DNA from: Hericium rajendrae
Taxonomy: Eukaryota > Basidiomycota > Agaricomycetes > Russulales > Hericiaceae
Direction: 5' to 3'
Length of the DNA stretch: 64,000 nt
Assembly: GCA_033439255.1 (NCBI GenBank)
Contig: CM065885.1
Location: forward strand, 1,860,001 to 1,924,000
Under the pieces are notes generated by a model. The model made no database searches, had not been told where the DNA came from, and saw only the letters and a program-made list of their open reading frames with translations. How positions within the stretch are numbered: position 1 is the first letter of the stretch; each line of letters begins with the position of its first letter. The position numbers and the translations under genes are program-made. This document shows, piece after piece, positions 1 to 11,508 of the stretch.

Positions 1-1281
1 GCTTCCGGTTCTCCAATGTCTTTGCAGAACTGATGAAAATATTCGGGTCCGTGATGGCACAGATCATATGAAAACTGCCATGCATTGAAGCGCGCCTGAT
101 GTGATTGCCCAGAAATGTGCTCGCTTTCCAGATGGAGCACTCGTAGGTGGCTTGTCGACTTTAATGAGATGTGCCTGGGGTACGGTGATGAACAGTCTTC
201 ATTGTACGGTGAGCTCTCCCATAGCTCTCAAGAGCACTTGAGGTCGTCAGTGCTGACTCTGTGCTCCAACCGTAACAGGTCTCCCGAAGTCAGGTGGATC
301 AGGTTGCTACTAGCTCCCTCCTCTGCAGTCAGTGTCCCAACATTGAGCTGGACATCAAAGTTGTCATACGCGTAGCTGGCCAGCAGCGTCTGTCCAAGCT
401 TGACTAGGCCCTTTCTGCTTTCGATTGACAATGACTTGATCGTGCGATTGATTGCATCATGTGAGATTGACATGCTCGCATGCGAGAGGGTCTTGATCAC
501 CTTCTCAGGGGTATTGCAAGAATGCAAGAACACTCCAACAATACTCTGCAGTGTGTTGCACTGTTGATTTACTGACTGCATCATGATACTGATCATGACA
601 ACTTGTTTCTGTTAGGTGTCAACATGATTGAGCCTCATTACAAGATGAGAAAGACGACAATGCACAATTTGGACGAGCGAGTGCCGTCGCACCTCACACT
701 GCGTCACTTTATTTTGTCTTGTAGTGCGGCCTTCATCATCGAGTAAGCCGACATCATCTTGTGTTGCCCAATATGCCTTCTCCTCCTTGTCCATATCCTC
801 CTCGTCTGGATTTGTGCTGACTGTCATATCACATATTCAGGTCTCCATAGATGGATATGTATTTTGACAACATACCTGCAGCAGCAATGTCTCGGGCTCC
901 GAGCATACAACCGACGGTATCCCATAGCTCCGGTTCCAAGTCCTGTATGTCCTCAGCCATTACTTCCATTTCAAAATCACTGAGCTTTTCAGGGGTTGCA
1001 TGCAAGGCACTGAAGTGCCATCTGTTCTCCTTGTGACTCAAAGACTTGACCGTGCCAGCCAGTCTTGCCTTCGTAGTTGTTTGGGACCACTTGAGGACTT
1101 CTCCTCCCAGTATTGCATGGTTCAAAAATGTGTCAAGTACTTCTGCAACCCTTTGGGAAAGCTCATCAGTGGTACTGACCGGAGCATAGAGGTCAAGCAG
1201 GGATATTATTAAATCAGCGAGGTTGACTTGAGATGCCTGGATGGTGTCGACAATAGTGAGGAGCTGCGCTGTGCTGTTCAT
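1..1281 (-). pseudogene. DUF6589-family protein gene, 5' portion, broken and cut by window edge
   Basis: Begins at an ATG at 1281 (MNSTAQLLTIVDT...). Three pieces fit the N-terminal part of basidiomycete DUF6589 proteins: 1281 to about 890 (ALSHKENRWHFSA-like block), about 821-672, and about 612 to the left edge (SIVGVFLHSCNTPEKVI; LGQTLLASYAYDNFDVQ; LTSGDLLRLEH). The pieces are joined by GT..AG introns, for example donor GTATGTTG after residues DIAAA. An in-frame TGA at 228-230 separates DDLKCS from ELWERSPYNED, which is continuous family-like sequence, so the copy is probably dead. The gene runs off the left edge. Its upstream region is cut by the gypsy insertion at 1329-1333. Function of DUF6589 is unknown; it is widespread in multicopy, transposon-rich regions of mushrooms. 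It is a different copy from the DUF6589 gene at 11509. Confidence 0.75.
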
Positions 1282-1333
1282 GGTATGATCTTACAATACA
1301 ATTTATTTTTTTCTACCTAGATACCTACAGTAG

Positions 1334-1756
1334 TGTCAAGACTCGGTCGTAGACAGCAGAGAACCACCCAAGTCACCAGCGATGATGGGAGCGAGAGAGC
1401 AGAGAGCGACTAGCAGCGCAGTGACCTGTATTGGAGGTACAGTACGGTACAGACGAAATGGACAATCTAGGGAAATAGGCGAGCGACAGGGAGCCTATAA
1501 GTACTGGGACGACAATGGGAAAAGAACAATGGACACCATAACGGGTCGAACAATAGAGTGAGAACAATGGTGGCCAAAAGGAGAACAATGGGAGGGAGAA
1601 CAATAGGATGTCCCAAAGGGGAACAAGGGCATGGGTGAAGGATAGCCCCAGGTCATGTGAGGAAGTGAACATGTGATGGGGCTGCTGGAGCACATGACCG
1701 ACACGATGCCTTGATGGCAGAGAAGAAGGCGGAGAGAAATGGAGCGATCCGTGACA
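1334..1756 (-). repeat. 3' LTR of gypsy copy 1
   Basis: 423 bp, bounded by TGTCA/TGACA, matching 8413-8835. Carries about six spaced copies of the octamer-like word ATTGTTCT (read on the minus strand) in its U3-like part. A purine-rich tract adjoins it inside the element (about 1757-1771), as expected for the polypurine primer. Confidence 0.95.
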
Positions 1757-4700
1757 TCACCCCCTCTCTAAGACGCACTTTCGCCTGGAGTGCGTGATGA
1801 GCATGGACGGGGTCGAGGTAGATGAGTTCATGAAGATTGGGAGCCTTGAGTGCATGCGGATGGCGGGTGTAGAAGTCGGTGATTGCACCATGGGCATTGG
1901 AAAGGGAGGTACGTGAAAGCCACTGATTTTCCGAATCAGAGTAGCCTGCCCATTTGACGAGATATTCAATGCCGCGTTTGTTCCGGGTGAGACAAGCATC
2001 GAGGACAGACTCAACTTCGTACTCTTCCTCGCCCTCCACAAGGTCAGGTGGTGGTGCAGGGAAGTTGGGACCATGAGCATCGGTTTCCTTGTAAGGGGAC
2101 AACAGGGACGTGTGGAACACCGGGTGGATATGCCAGGTGGGCGGTAGCTTCAGTCGATAAGAGACTGGGCCCAGGACGTCAGTGATTTCGAAAGGTCCCA
2201 GGCGTCGATCAGCAAGCTTAGCTTTGGGTCGCGTGGTTTTGATGTTCTTGCCATCGAGCCAGACCTTGTCACCAACCTGGAAGTGGATGGTGTCGTGCAT
2301 ATGGTCCTGGTTGTTGCGCTTCATGAGATCAGCAGCTGTTTGAAGGCTGGCCTGGACCTCAGTGCGAAGTTGTTCGAGGTGACGGAAACGATCCTCGACA
2401 GCGGGTGTAGACGATGTGGGGTTGACAGTGGGGATGGCAGTGGGAATATAGCCGAGGAGCATTTCAAATGGAGCTCGGTTAGTGGCGCTGTGGATACGGT
2501 GGTTGTGCGAGAACTCAGCATAAGGGAGCCATTGGACCCAATCATCCTGACGGTAGTTGCAGAAGGTATGAAGGAACTGCTCGAGTTCTTGATTGACGCG
2601 TTCTGACTCGCCGTCGGTCTGTGGATGATAGGCGGTGCTGAGGGAGGACTTGATACCAAGTTTGTCGAAGACGCCACGCATGACTTTGCCTGCATACTGT
2701 GGGCCACGATCAGAGATGAGGCGTTCCCAGAGGCCGTAGTTCCGATAAATCCTGTCAAAAAGGATGTCGACTGTGCCATCACTGGTAATGGTCTCTTTAC
2801 AAGGAGTGAAGGACACATGCTTTGTAAAACGGTCGACGACCACATTGATGGAGTCATAGCCTTGGCATTCTGGGAGTTTGACGATGAAGTCCGAGGTAAT
2901 GTCTTGGAAGGGACGGGTAGGGATGGCATTGGGAATTGTTTCAACATGAGGGCGGTGATTTTGAACCTTGGTGGCCTGGCAGGTAGCACAGCCATCAACA
3001 TAATCACGAACGAAGACAGACATACCGGGCCACCAGTAGTTGCGACTGAGGAGCTCATAGGTCTTGTAGCGTCCTGGGTGACCAGCCATGGGGGTGTCAT
3101 GATGCAGCTTGACGATGTCCCGACGAAGGTCCTTGTCAGCAGGGATGTAGACTTTGCCACGAAAGAGGATGAGGCCATCCTCGTAGTTCCATTCTTGGAG
3201 GTTCTTGACGAGGGAACGAGGACCATTGTTCAGGATCACATCAAGGGCTTGAACAACCTCAATGTCCTTGGTCTTGGCATTGCGAATGCGTTGGCGAAGA
3301 TCAGCATTGCCAATGGACTTGACAGCAGCTGGACGTGTAGCACGGATCTGGAAGTACTTGGGGTCGAGGAGGACACGATCGGAGTTGTCGTCGTCCACCC
3401 CCTCTCTATGGTCAGGTCGTCTCGACATGGCATCTGGCCGGTGATGAATACCGGGTTTGTGGATCAGGGTGAAGTCGAAACGAGTGAGGAAGAGAGCCCA
3501 GCGAGCCTGACGATGACTCAGCTTTTGGGCAGACTTGAAGTATTCCAGGTTCTTATGGTCGGTCCAGATCTCCACAGTATGGGGAGAACCTTCCAGGTAG
3601 TGGCGCCAGGCTTCGAGGGCACGGATGATGGCCAGGAGTTCCTTGTCATAGATGTCGTAGTTGCGTTCGGGGGCGGTGAAGGCCTTGGAGATGTAAGCAA
3701 CAGGGTGCCATTGCTCGTCCTCCCCGCGCTGGGATAGGATACCTCCTGTGGCATAGTCTGAGGCATCGACCTCAACCAGGTAGGGTTTGGACGGGTCAGG
3801 CATGATAAGGACTGGGGACGAGGTGAACGCAGCTTTAAGAGCCTCAAAGGCATGTTGACATTCAGCAGACCAGGCCCAAGGATGGTCTTTCTTGCATCAG
3901 GAACCTTCAAAACTTTCTGATGGACCCTGCAGAGTCTGATCAACTGCAAGACCTGATCCAGCTGCAGGCTCTAATTAGAGATCAATTTCTGATCAGAGCT
4001 TTTATATTTTGAAATCAATAACTATTGACAGATATAGTAGTCATCCAACTCTAATCATTAGATGCAACAAAGTTTTCAATATCTAAAATTTATATAAATC
4101 TGATCAGTTCTGATCAGTCTGCGAGCATTCTGCATTGATACTTTTTTGAATCTTGAGGTCAAATATTCTGCAGCTAGCTGAGAGTAGCTGATGCTGTCTG
4201 AGAGTGTCTGATGTGTCTGATGCAACTGCTGCAGGTCATGCAGACACTGTCAGATGTCTCGCAGGTCAAACAGAAAGTTTTGAAGGTTCCTGATGTGGTA
4301 AGGTCAAACATGGGACGAGCAACTTTGGAGAAGTCCTGGATAAAGCATCGATAGAAGTTGCCAAAGCCGACAAAGGACTGGACGTCCTTGACGTTACGAG
4401 GGGCAGGCCATTCAGCAATGCCTGCAACCTTGACGGGGTCCATGGCGAGCGTGTTATGGGAGACGATGAGACCGAGGAACTCAACTGAGGGCTGCTCGAA
4501 CGAGCACTTCTCTGGTTTGAGGAAGAGGTCATTGTCCTGGAGGCGTTGGAGGACCTTGCGCACAAGGTCGCGATGTTCTTCGAGGGTTTCGGTGAAAATG
4601 AGGATATCGTCCATGTAGATGATGACTTTGCCCGTGTCGATGAGATCCTTGAAAAGTTCATTCATCATTCCTTGGAACGTGGCAGGGGAGTTGGTAAGAC

Positions 4701-6160
4701 CAAAAAACATCACCAGGGGTTCAAAGAGACCGCGGTTGGTTTTGAAGGCGGCTTTCCATTCGTCGCCCTCCTTGATGTGAACGTTGTTGTAACCCCAACG
4801 AACGTCCATCTTGGAGAAGACTTTGGCACCCTTGAGCTTGTCAACGAGTTCAGAGATGAGGGGCAGGGGATATTCATTCTTGATGGTGCCTTTGTTGAGG
4901 GTGCGATAGTCCTGGACGGGGCATAGTTTTCCATCTTTTTTCTTGATAAAGAAGAAGGGACTCGCCATAGGGGATTTGGAAGGACGGATGTAGCCTTTCT
5001 TGACCTGGTCATCAAGGAATGAATCGAGGTCCTCCTGCTCGGTCGGAGCCATGGGATAGACCTTGCATGAACGGGGTTCAAAACCATCTTTCAGGTCAAT
5101 GGCGTGATCCCAAGGGCGACGTTCAGGGAGGCGATGGGAGGATTCCTCATCGAAGACGGGTTGGAAATCCTGATACTGAGGGGGAACCATCTCAGCAAAG
5201 GACTTCTCTGCAACACGAGTGGCCACACGCTCCGCCAGTTTCTGAGCATTGGTGAAAGAGCGACAGATACGGATGGTGTGTTGATAGTCGGGGTCGTCGT
5301 CTGGTGGGGGTGGTGTGTCCCAGTCAGGGAGAACACCAGCTAGACGAAGGCCCTCTTCAACCCAGTCGTCATCGACATTAGGTCGGGGGTCATCGTCCTC
5401 AGTGAATAGACGTGCAGGGACTTTGGACAGGTGGATGCGGCGAAGGCGGACACCTTGGACTCGGCGAGCGGGGATCACGTATTTGGGAAGTGGAGCAGCA
5501 ACAAATGGTGGGGGCAGTGGGAGCAATGGAGGGGGCAAGGTGGGGGAGCAGTACTGCAGCAGTGCTGAGGACTGGTGGATGAGGGGCTGAGTGGCGGCGT
5601 TCAGTGCGAGTGGACAGGTTCTTGACCGGGGGTTTATTCAGAGTGCAAGAGGGAGGGCAGCGAGTCATATCGACACGACGAGAGACCCAATCAATTTCAG
5701 GGTTGTGTTCCTGTAACCAATCGGTCCCAAGGATAATGTCGTAGTCACCAATGTCAACGAGATAGAACTCAGCTGTCTCCTCATGGAAGGACGTCGAGTC
5801 CTTGGCGTAAATGCGGATGTTCTGGTTGACTGAATAGCGGACCCAGCCCATGATGTTTTCGGAGTTGTCCACATTGCGAACGGGAAAGGGTTTAGGGAGT
5901 TTCTTGAGGGGGAACTGGTGTTTCTTGGCAAACTCGGGGTGCATAATGATGCCTTCTGCACCACTATCGAGAAGTGCCTCAGCGTCGATTTGTTTCTTGA
6001 TCGGGGTAGTGATAATCTTGGCCTGGAGCGTAATGGATGGTGTCTGACGGTTGGGCATGATAGCGGACATGTGCAAAGACGATGGATACGATTGCTCACA
6101 GGGGTTGGATAGTACAGAGAAGCGATTCGACGGATCAAAGAAATGTTTCTTGCCACCCAC
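1653..6160 (-). pseudogene. pol: pol of gypsy copy 1 (PR-RT-RNaseH-IN-chromodomain)
   Basis: Domain order on the minus strand: retropepsin-like protease (LLDSGAEG), reverse transcriptase with YMDD, RNase H (EVDASDYATGG), integrase with HHCC finger and a DDE core, then a chromodomain (YEVESVL...YLVKWAGYSDSENQW). The chromodomain assigns it to the chromovirus clade of Ty3/gypsy. Interrupted by a MITE; broken. Confidence 0.9.
3895..4295. mobile_element. 401-bp MITE nested in gypsy pol
   Basis: Perfect 25-bp terminal inverted repeats beginning CATCAGGAACCTTC. Comparison with gypsy copy 2 (around 35570-35600) shows the empty site, and the flanking dinucleotide TG is duplicated (3893-3894 and 4296-4297). 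The interior is AT-rich, lacks a gene, and is full of overlapping CTGATC/GATCAG words. The CATC terminus and 2-bp duplication match the ends of the Plavaka element at 17880-26389, so it may be a non-autonomous derivative of that class (inference). Confidence 0.9.
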
Positions 6161-6183
6161 GGACGACGTGACCGGGGGGCACT

Positions 6184-7293
6184 TTAAAAACCCTCAACCA
6201 TATCCTTTAATGCAGCTTTTGCCTCTTCCCTCTCTTCCTCGCTCAAGTCCTTCAACTGCGACGATAAGTCGGCGATGGACCTGTTGATGGCGGGGACAGC
6301 GAGGGCGGCGGCTGCATCTTTTGGAGCTACTCCTGGGGCAGAGCCGGTTTCTAGCGCTCGGACACAAGGGATTGGGGCATGGGGGTTGGAGTCGGCATTG
6401 AGGGGGCAGTCGCGGAAGCCATGGCCCTTCTGGCGGCAGCGGAAGCAACCACCCTCACGCCTGAGACACTCACGGTCAGGCTCCGAGAGTTTGGGCAGTG
6501 GGGCACCTGTAGCAGCAACTGTGCGGGATCGGCCAGTAGATGTGGACTGAGGGGAGCGAGTGCTCACCGGGGCGCACCCAGTTGTAGGGCGGGGACTCTG
6601 GAACCGGGTGCACATGAGGTAGGCAGCATTCCTGTCCCGGGCCCTTGCCTTCCACTCAACCAGGGTGGTGGGTGTGGGGTAGCTGCGCTGGCAATCATCT
6701 CGCAAGGCGCTGTTGAGGCCATGCAGGAACCAATCGATCAGGGCCACATCGTTGTAGCCGGTGCGAGGAGCGAAGTACTCGAACTCGGTGATGTAGTCAA
6801 CTACCGGGCGCGTGCCCATCTGGAGGGTCTGGATGGCATGAGAGGCGTCCTTGGAGTCGTCAAGGGGGGAGAAGTCCAAATTGAAGCGAGTTCGAAGGGC
6901 AGCGAGGTTGGCGTAGCGAGGGACATGGGCTGGAGATGTGGCTGCAGCCACAAGATCGTCATCCTCAAGGATCTCCTCGACATGCTGGGTGGCCCACTGG
7001 CCGGCAATAGGGCCCTGGCAGAGGTCGAGGAAGAGGGAGATCTGGGCGGTATCCTCTTTATACCTGACAGAGTTGGCACGAAGGAATAAGCGAATACGCA
7101 GCTGGAATTCCTTGGACTTGGAACGATCTCCCTCAAAGGGAGCAGGTTTGACGCCGATCTCGGGGTTGGACATGTCGTCGGGCGGCGGAACAGGGGGAGC
7201 TGGGGCAATGATTGGTTTGACGTTGACGGTGGGTGTCGATGCAACAGCGGCAACGGGTGGAGCAGGTGAGGGGACTGGTACTGGGGTAGGCAT
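6184..7293 (-). pseudogene. gag: gag of gypsy copy 1
   Basis: Reading frame of about 370 residues with a proline-rich N-terminus, a capsid-like helical region (FEGDRSKSKEFQLRI...), and a zinc knuckle CFRCRQKGHGFRDC near the C-terminus. It lies immediately upstream of pol. Further gag-like coding sequence lies upstream towards the 5' LTR. Treated as part of a fossil element. Confidence 0.85.
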
Positions 7294-8412
7294 TGAAACA
7301 GGTGGTGGTAGTGGGGCCCGAAGGGTATCGAGGCGGGTAGCTTGTTGCTGAGCGAGATTCTCTATAACTGCCTGAGAGAGTGCAAGTTCTGCAGCAGTTA
7401 AGAAGAGGGTACTGGCCTGCCAAAACCACAGGTCACTTTCGTCTACGAGGCTGGGTCACCAACCAACTACAAGCCGATTGGTGTCGGAGCGGTATGCGTA
7501 GTAGTTGTTGGTTACCGGGTTGAAGGTAATACCTGGGGGAACAACAAGTGGTGTGGTGCGAGCAGGGGGAGAATCTACGCTAGAAAGGGCAACGGTGGGA
7601 AGCGGTGGGGTAGCGGGGTGTTGACGGCGGTGTTCTGTAGCTGCGACGTCAAAGTCGTTAAGCTCGAGGTCCTCCTGGTCGTCACGATCAGCGAAGTACC
7701 ACTGTGCAGGACCGTCCTCGTCCTCGTCTGGAGTGTCGAAGTCTACTCGAACGATGCCGGAAAGGGTGTAGATGAAGTATTCGTCGAGCGAGGCAAAGAT
7801 GCCAAGTGGGTATGGTTCAGTGGTCTGGAAACGGGGGTCGGTGGGATCAATGGTGAGGTCTAGAGGAAGTCAGCCGCAACTGGGCGACGACCAAGAGCAC
7901 GAGGGTACAGGGGATCTGAGTATGGGGTTCTGAGGAATCGGTGGCCGAGGCGTTCTCTGGTCCACACAGGCTCGGGCGAGGGTTCAGGGGTGAAGAGACC
8001 TAGTGTGCAAAAGGGGAACGAGGTCGATGGCAGGATGCTTGCAGGGGATCCTCGGTTGGGTTGGCGACAGTGGTAAGCGATGTCCGAGGCACCGAACGTG
8101 AATTCTTGCAAGTCGACGTCAAAGGAAACTCGAATTCGAACGTATAAGGCAATGGAGATAGCACCTGCACGTGGTTTCCACGACCTCAATCGAAACCAAA
8201 CTCCTTCGGCTTCCCAACGCTTCACAGCACAATAGCGGAGGAGGGGGATGAGTGCACTGCCCTCGATAGTGTTGGCGATGGGGAAGGGGAGATGAGGTTG
8301 ATGGAATGGGTGTCGAGATTCGGTGAAGATGTCGGCGGTGAAGGGTTCAAAGAAGAAAGGTATGATGGGCGATAGTAGAGAGGTGAGGCGGGTGTATGAG
8401 AGATTGTCCAGG

Positions 8413-8835
8413 TGTCAAGACTCGGTCGTAGACAGCAGAGAACCACCCAAGTCACCAGCGATGATGGGAGCGAGAGAGCAGAGAGCGACTAGCAGTGCAG
8501 TGACCTGTATTGGAGGTACAGTACGGTACAGACGAAATGGACAATCTAGGGAAATAGGCGAGCGACAGGGAGCCTATAAGTACTGGGACGACAATGGGAA
8601 AAGAACAATGGACACCATAACGGGTCGAACAATAGAGTGAGAACAATGGTGGCCAAAAGGAGAACAATGGGAGGGAGAACAATAGGATGTCCCAAAGGGG
8701 AACAAGGGCATGGGTGAAGGATAGCCCCAGGTCATGTGAGGAAGTGAACATGTGATGGGGCTGCTGGAGCACATGACCGACACGATGCCTTGATGGCAGA
8801 GAAGAAGGCGGAGAGAAATGGAGCGATCCGTGACA
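8413..8835 (-). repeat. 5' LTR of gypsy copy 1
   Basis: 423 bp, near-identical to 1334-1756. On the minus strand the LTR is followed after 2 nt by TGGACAATCTC, a plausible tRNA primer-binding site. Confidence 0.95.
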
Positions 8836-9059
8836 AGTAGAACGGCACAGCAAGCAGACTAAGACTCCTAATGGCCTGGAGGACATCCTTTACCTCAGCG
8901 AACACCGTCCGTGGACTGTGGTGGCTGACAGTGGCTGAATGTTTACCTATGTTTTCAACCAGCCATCGCTGGAGGGTTAAGACACATAAGAGTTTGGAGT
9001 TTGAAATTTTGCCAATTGCTGTGAGTGCAACATATTGAATCTGGTATGTTTCTTCGAAC

Positions 9060-11173
9060 CTAGCAATTGTCTTTACCCGACAGCGGTGGATGGGACGGAG
9101 CCTGGCCTTCGCTGTGATAAAACATGTTATGCTCAGTTAAAATTTTCAATATCGTGTCAACTCGTCCTTTGTTAGGTAGCACGGGGTGGAACTTTGTCAG
9201 ATCAGAGGTGGATGGGTTCTTTGGCCCCCCAACAAAAATCACACAAATCATGTACTCTCCTTCAGCTGGGGCTACAGGCAATACACACTGCACATCAGCC
9301 ACGTCTTGAGGAATTATGGTGACATTGCCGCGGGAGAATTTCTGTCTGGCTGTTCCAGCAGCCTGCTCAGCCATACTGTGCCATTTCGAACGGTTCGCCG
9401 GTCACGCGTCACAGGGGTCCCTGGTGAGGCGAAATTTGACCCATGTTGCGCGTCACAAGGGCTGGTGGCGAATTGGTTTGACGTGTGACAATCGGTCTGA
9501 TTTTCGCATTTTGGGTCCCTTTAGCACTTGGTGGTAGATTTGACAGAGGATTACCCACAGTATTTACATTTTTATCTTCACTGGGCTCATTGACCTTTTC
9601 CGTTGTGCAAATTGGTAGCCTAAGCCAAGCCTAAGCATGTGTTTTTGGCCTGGCGAAATACACGTTCTGGCGAAATTTTTGGTCTGTCATGGTCACACCT
9701 CGCAGCTGGCGAATGAAAATATTCACCGGGTCGGTCACAGTCACAAGTGGGTGGCGAACCATTCGAAATGGTACAGTATACATGAACGAAACTTGTGTAG
9801 CCCTACAAGCCGACAACAACTGTAAATCATGAATTGTTGCCTCACGAAAAGCAGATTCGACGTCGGCAGGCAGGCGGTCATGTGCATAATATTGAAAGTT
9901 TGCAATTGCATCTGGGGGCTGCTCTTTGCATCCGAGATGGCTGTTACATAACATGCAAACAGTCATGCTGCACGGCACATTGATGTCTTCCAAAGCTCGG
10001 CTTTCTAAAAATGCACGCTCGTATGCATCAAAGTCATAATCTTGTGGCCACATATGGTTAGGAATGCTATCATTTCGTAGCAAGTACAGAGGCGTGTCTG
10101 CCATGGTAACTTTCATCAAGTCCTTCACAAATTTTCCTTGTCCACAAACAGCACAGGGACGAGATATCCAATGCTCATCACGGAAGTACTCTTGCACTTC
10201 TTGGATGATTTCGAACCAGCGATCCTCTCCGCAAATTTGTGGAAAAGCCACCGTGGACTCATCACGCTGAGTTTGTCTCGCAGTAGGATATGACAGCTCT
10301 GCAATCACTACCTCTGGAATGGAATGATGACTCGTTCCAGCATTCGAATGTGGCACCGCGGTTGTGACGGCAGGTCTGCCTCAACATGGGCGACGTTCAT
10401 TTTTGCACGGTTGGAACATATAAACGAGCTCGAGGCAGTTTCCACGACATGCGTGTTTGGTTGTTAAAGACTCAACTATACTCTTCTTCGTAGCGTTACC
10501 AGAAAACTGCATTCCGTGCCTTTCAGCAATGGCTCGAAGATGCTTGCGCGTCCATCCTTTGTAGCTCTCCAATAGAAGCTGCAATGCAGGTGAACTCACA
10601 GATATCAACTCAGTAAGATGGGGGTCCGAACGTGCTTGGACCCCAACAAATGAATACCATTGGCATAAGAATTTTGCGCGTACAATTTTTCCATGCAGCA
10701 GAAATTCTCCATGCTGCTCAACGACGTCCATCAATGGACGAGGTGGAAGCCACTATTGCGTCGGAACACATACACATCAGGAACGGCAGTGGGACAATGC
10801 GAGACGTACAGTGGCGACGAACGATGTACGGTTGGTGATGAACAACGTACAAGTGGCAACGACCGACGGACAAGAGCAGGGGGAACAAATGCAAGACAAA
10901 GGGTTTGGTCAATTAAAGCCAATACAAGAATGAGGCAAGTGTACGTCGAAATCTTTCCTGCTGCTCAAGGCGTGTGGTCTTCCGTGGCATGCGTTCACGC
11001 TCACTGTCCGCCTGCCGTTTGTTCCCCCTCGAACAAGGGGGAGAGAGGTGAGCTGAGACTGGCGGGGTAGCTAGCTCAAGCAGAGCGCATGCATCAACCA
11101 GCAGACATGGGAAATGGGGAAAGTTGTCTTCGTCTGTGACATCGTCAATGCAGGCCTGGTAGGGGTGAGTCAT
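9060..11173 (-). pseudogene. DUF6570 protein (Helitron-associated), broken
   Basis: Three pieces on the minus strand. 11173-10913 is a possible N-terminal exon. 10731-10381 is SAP-like (SYKGWTRKHLRAIAERHGM). The segment from about 10380 to 9777 is the DUF6570 core (LLRNDSIPNHMWP...DAYERAFL...MCMLCNSHL...ANFQYYAHDRLP), continued at 9374-9060 (FSRGNVTIIPQDVADV...CVIFVGGPKNP). DUF6570 proteins form the N-terminal companion region of mushroom Helitron Rep-helicases. No Rep or helicase domain is present here, so this is an isolated remnant. Damage: an in-frame TGA at 10381-10383 and the MITE at 9376-9776. Taking out the MITE and one TA brings SFMY directly onto MAEQAAGTARQKF in frame, which places the insertion inside a formerly open gene. 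Confidence 0.8.
9376..9776. mobile_element. 401-bp MITE with TA target duplication
   Basis: Imperfect inverted repeats of about 24 bp (CTGTGCCATTTCGAACGG... against CTGTACCATTTCGAATGG...), flanked by TA at 9374-9375 and 9777-9778, as for Tc1/mariner-type non-autonomous elements. Interior has repeated TTCGCC/GGCGAA and GTGAC words and no gene. It is inserted in the DUF6570 gene. Confidence 0.88.
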
Positions 11174-11309
11174 GGTTGCAGTATGAGAGGACGCGGAAGG
11201 ACAGAACAGTTTTGTGCGACTAAGATAGGGGTTGGTCGAGCGAAATTACTAGAAAAGGAAATTTGGTGTGCCTTCCGCATTAGGAAATCCTATGTGTTTT
11301 GAAGACCTG

Positions 11310-11450
11310 GTCCTATCTAGTCTCCAAAGCAGACCGTATAACACACCTTCCTTTTTGAGGTGGGAGGGGATGGTGTGATAACGGTCTGCTTTTAGACGCG
11401 GGGCTGTCATAGGGACAACCTATATCTTGAACACGTGATGTAGATAGGAC
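11310..11450. repeat. Nested inverted repeats upstream of the DUF6589 gene
   Basis: Outer arms GTCCTATCTA (11310-11319) and TAGATAGGAC (11441-11450). Inner arms AAGCAGACCGT (about 11327-11337) and ACGGTCTGCTT (about 11381-11391), with CACACC/GGTGTG adding to the inner stem. The region overlaps the left copy of the bipartite end motif. Confidence 0.7.
11409..11439 (+). repeat. Left bipartite end motif of the DUF6589-RecQ unit
   Basis: ATAGGGACAAC, 12 variable bases, then CACGTGAT. The same two words with the same 12-base gap occur inverted at 17576-17606. It lies about 70 bp upstream of the DUF6589 start codon. Confidence 0.75.
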
Positions 11451-11508
11451 ACTTTGTAGCTCGTAGACTCGCTCGAAAGGGAAATGATGACTTGTTGAGA
11501 TCTGAGAC

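Larger units (their letters stand above)
1334..8835 (-). mobile_element. Ty3/gypsy chromovirus, copy 1 (contains a MITE)
   Basis: Complete LTR retrotransposon on the minus strand: two 423-bp LTRs (TGTCA...TGACA), gag with a CCHC knuckle, pol with protease, reverse transcriptase, RNase H and integrase, and a C-terminal chromodomain. The 5-bp target duplication AGTAG lies at 1329-1333 and 8836-8840. By eye the LTRs differ at only about one position, so insertion is recent. The element is about 400 bp longer than copy 2 because a 401-bp DNA element (3895-4295) sits in pol. It is broken by that insertion; I see at most a few other breaks. It separates the DUF6589 pseudogene on the left from the DUF6570 remnant on the right. 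Confidence 0.95.

Noticed and set aside
2625-3737. 370-residue open frame antisense to gypsy pol (also 35735-36847)
   Set aside because: It is the exact complement of reverse transcriptase/RNase H/integrase coding sequence, conserved only because pol is; no independent motif or context.
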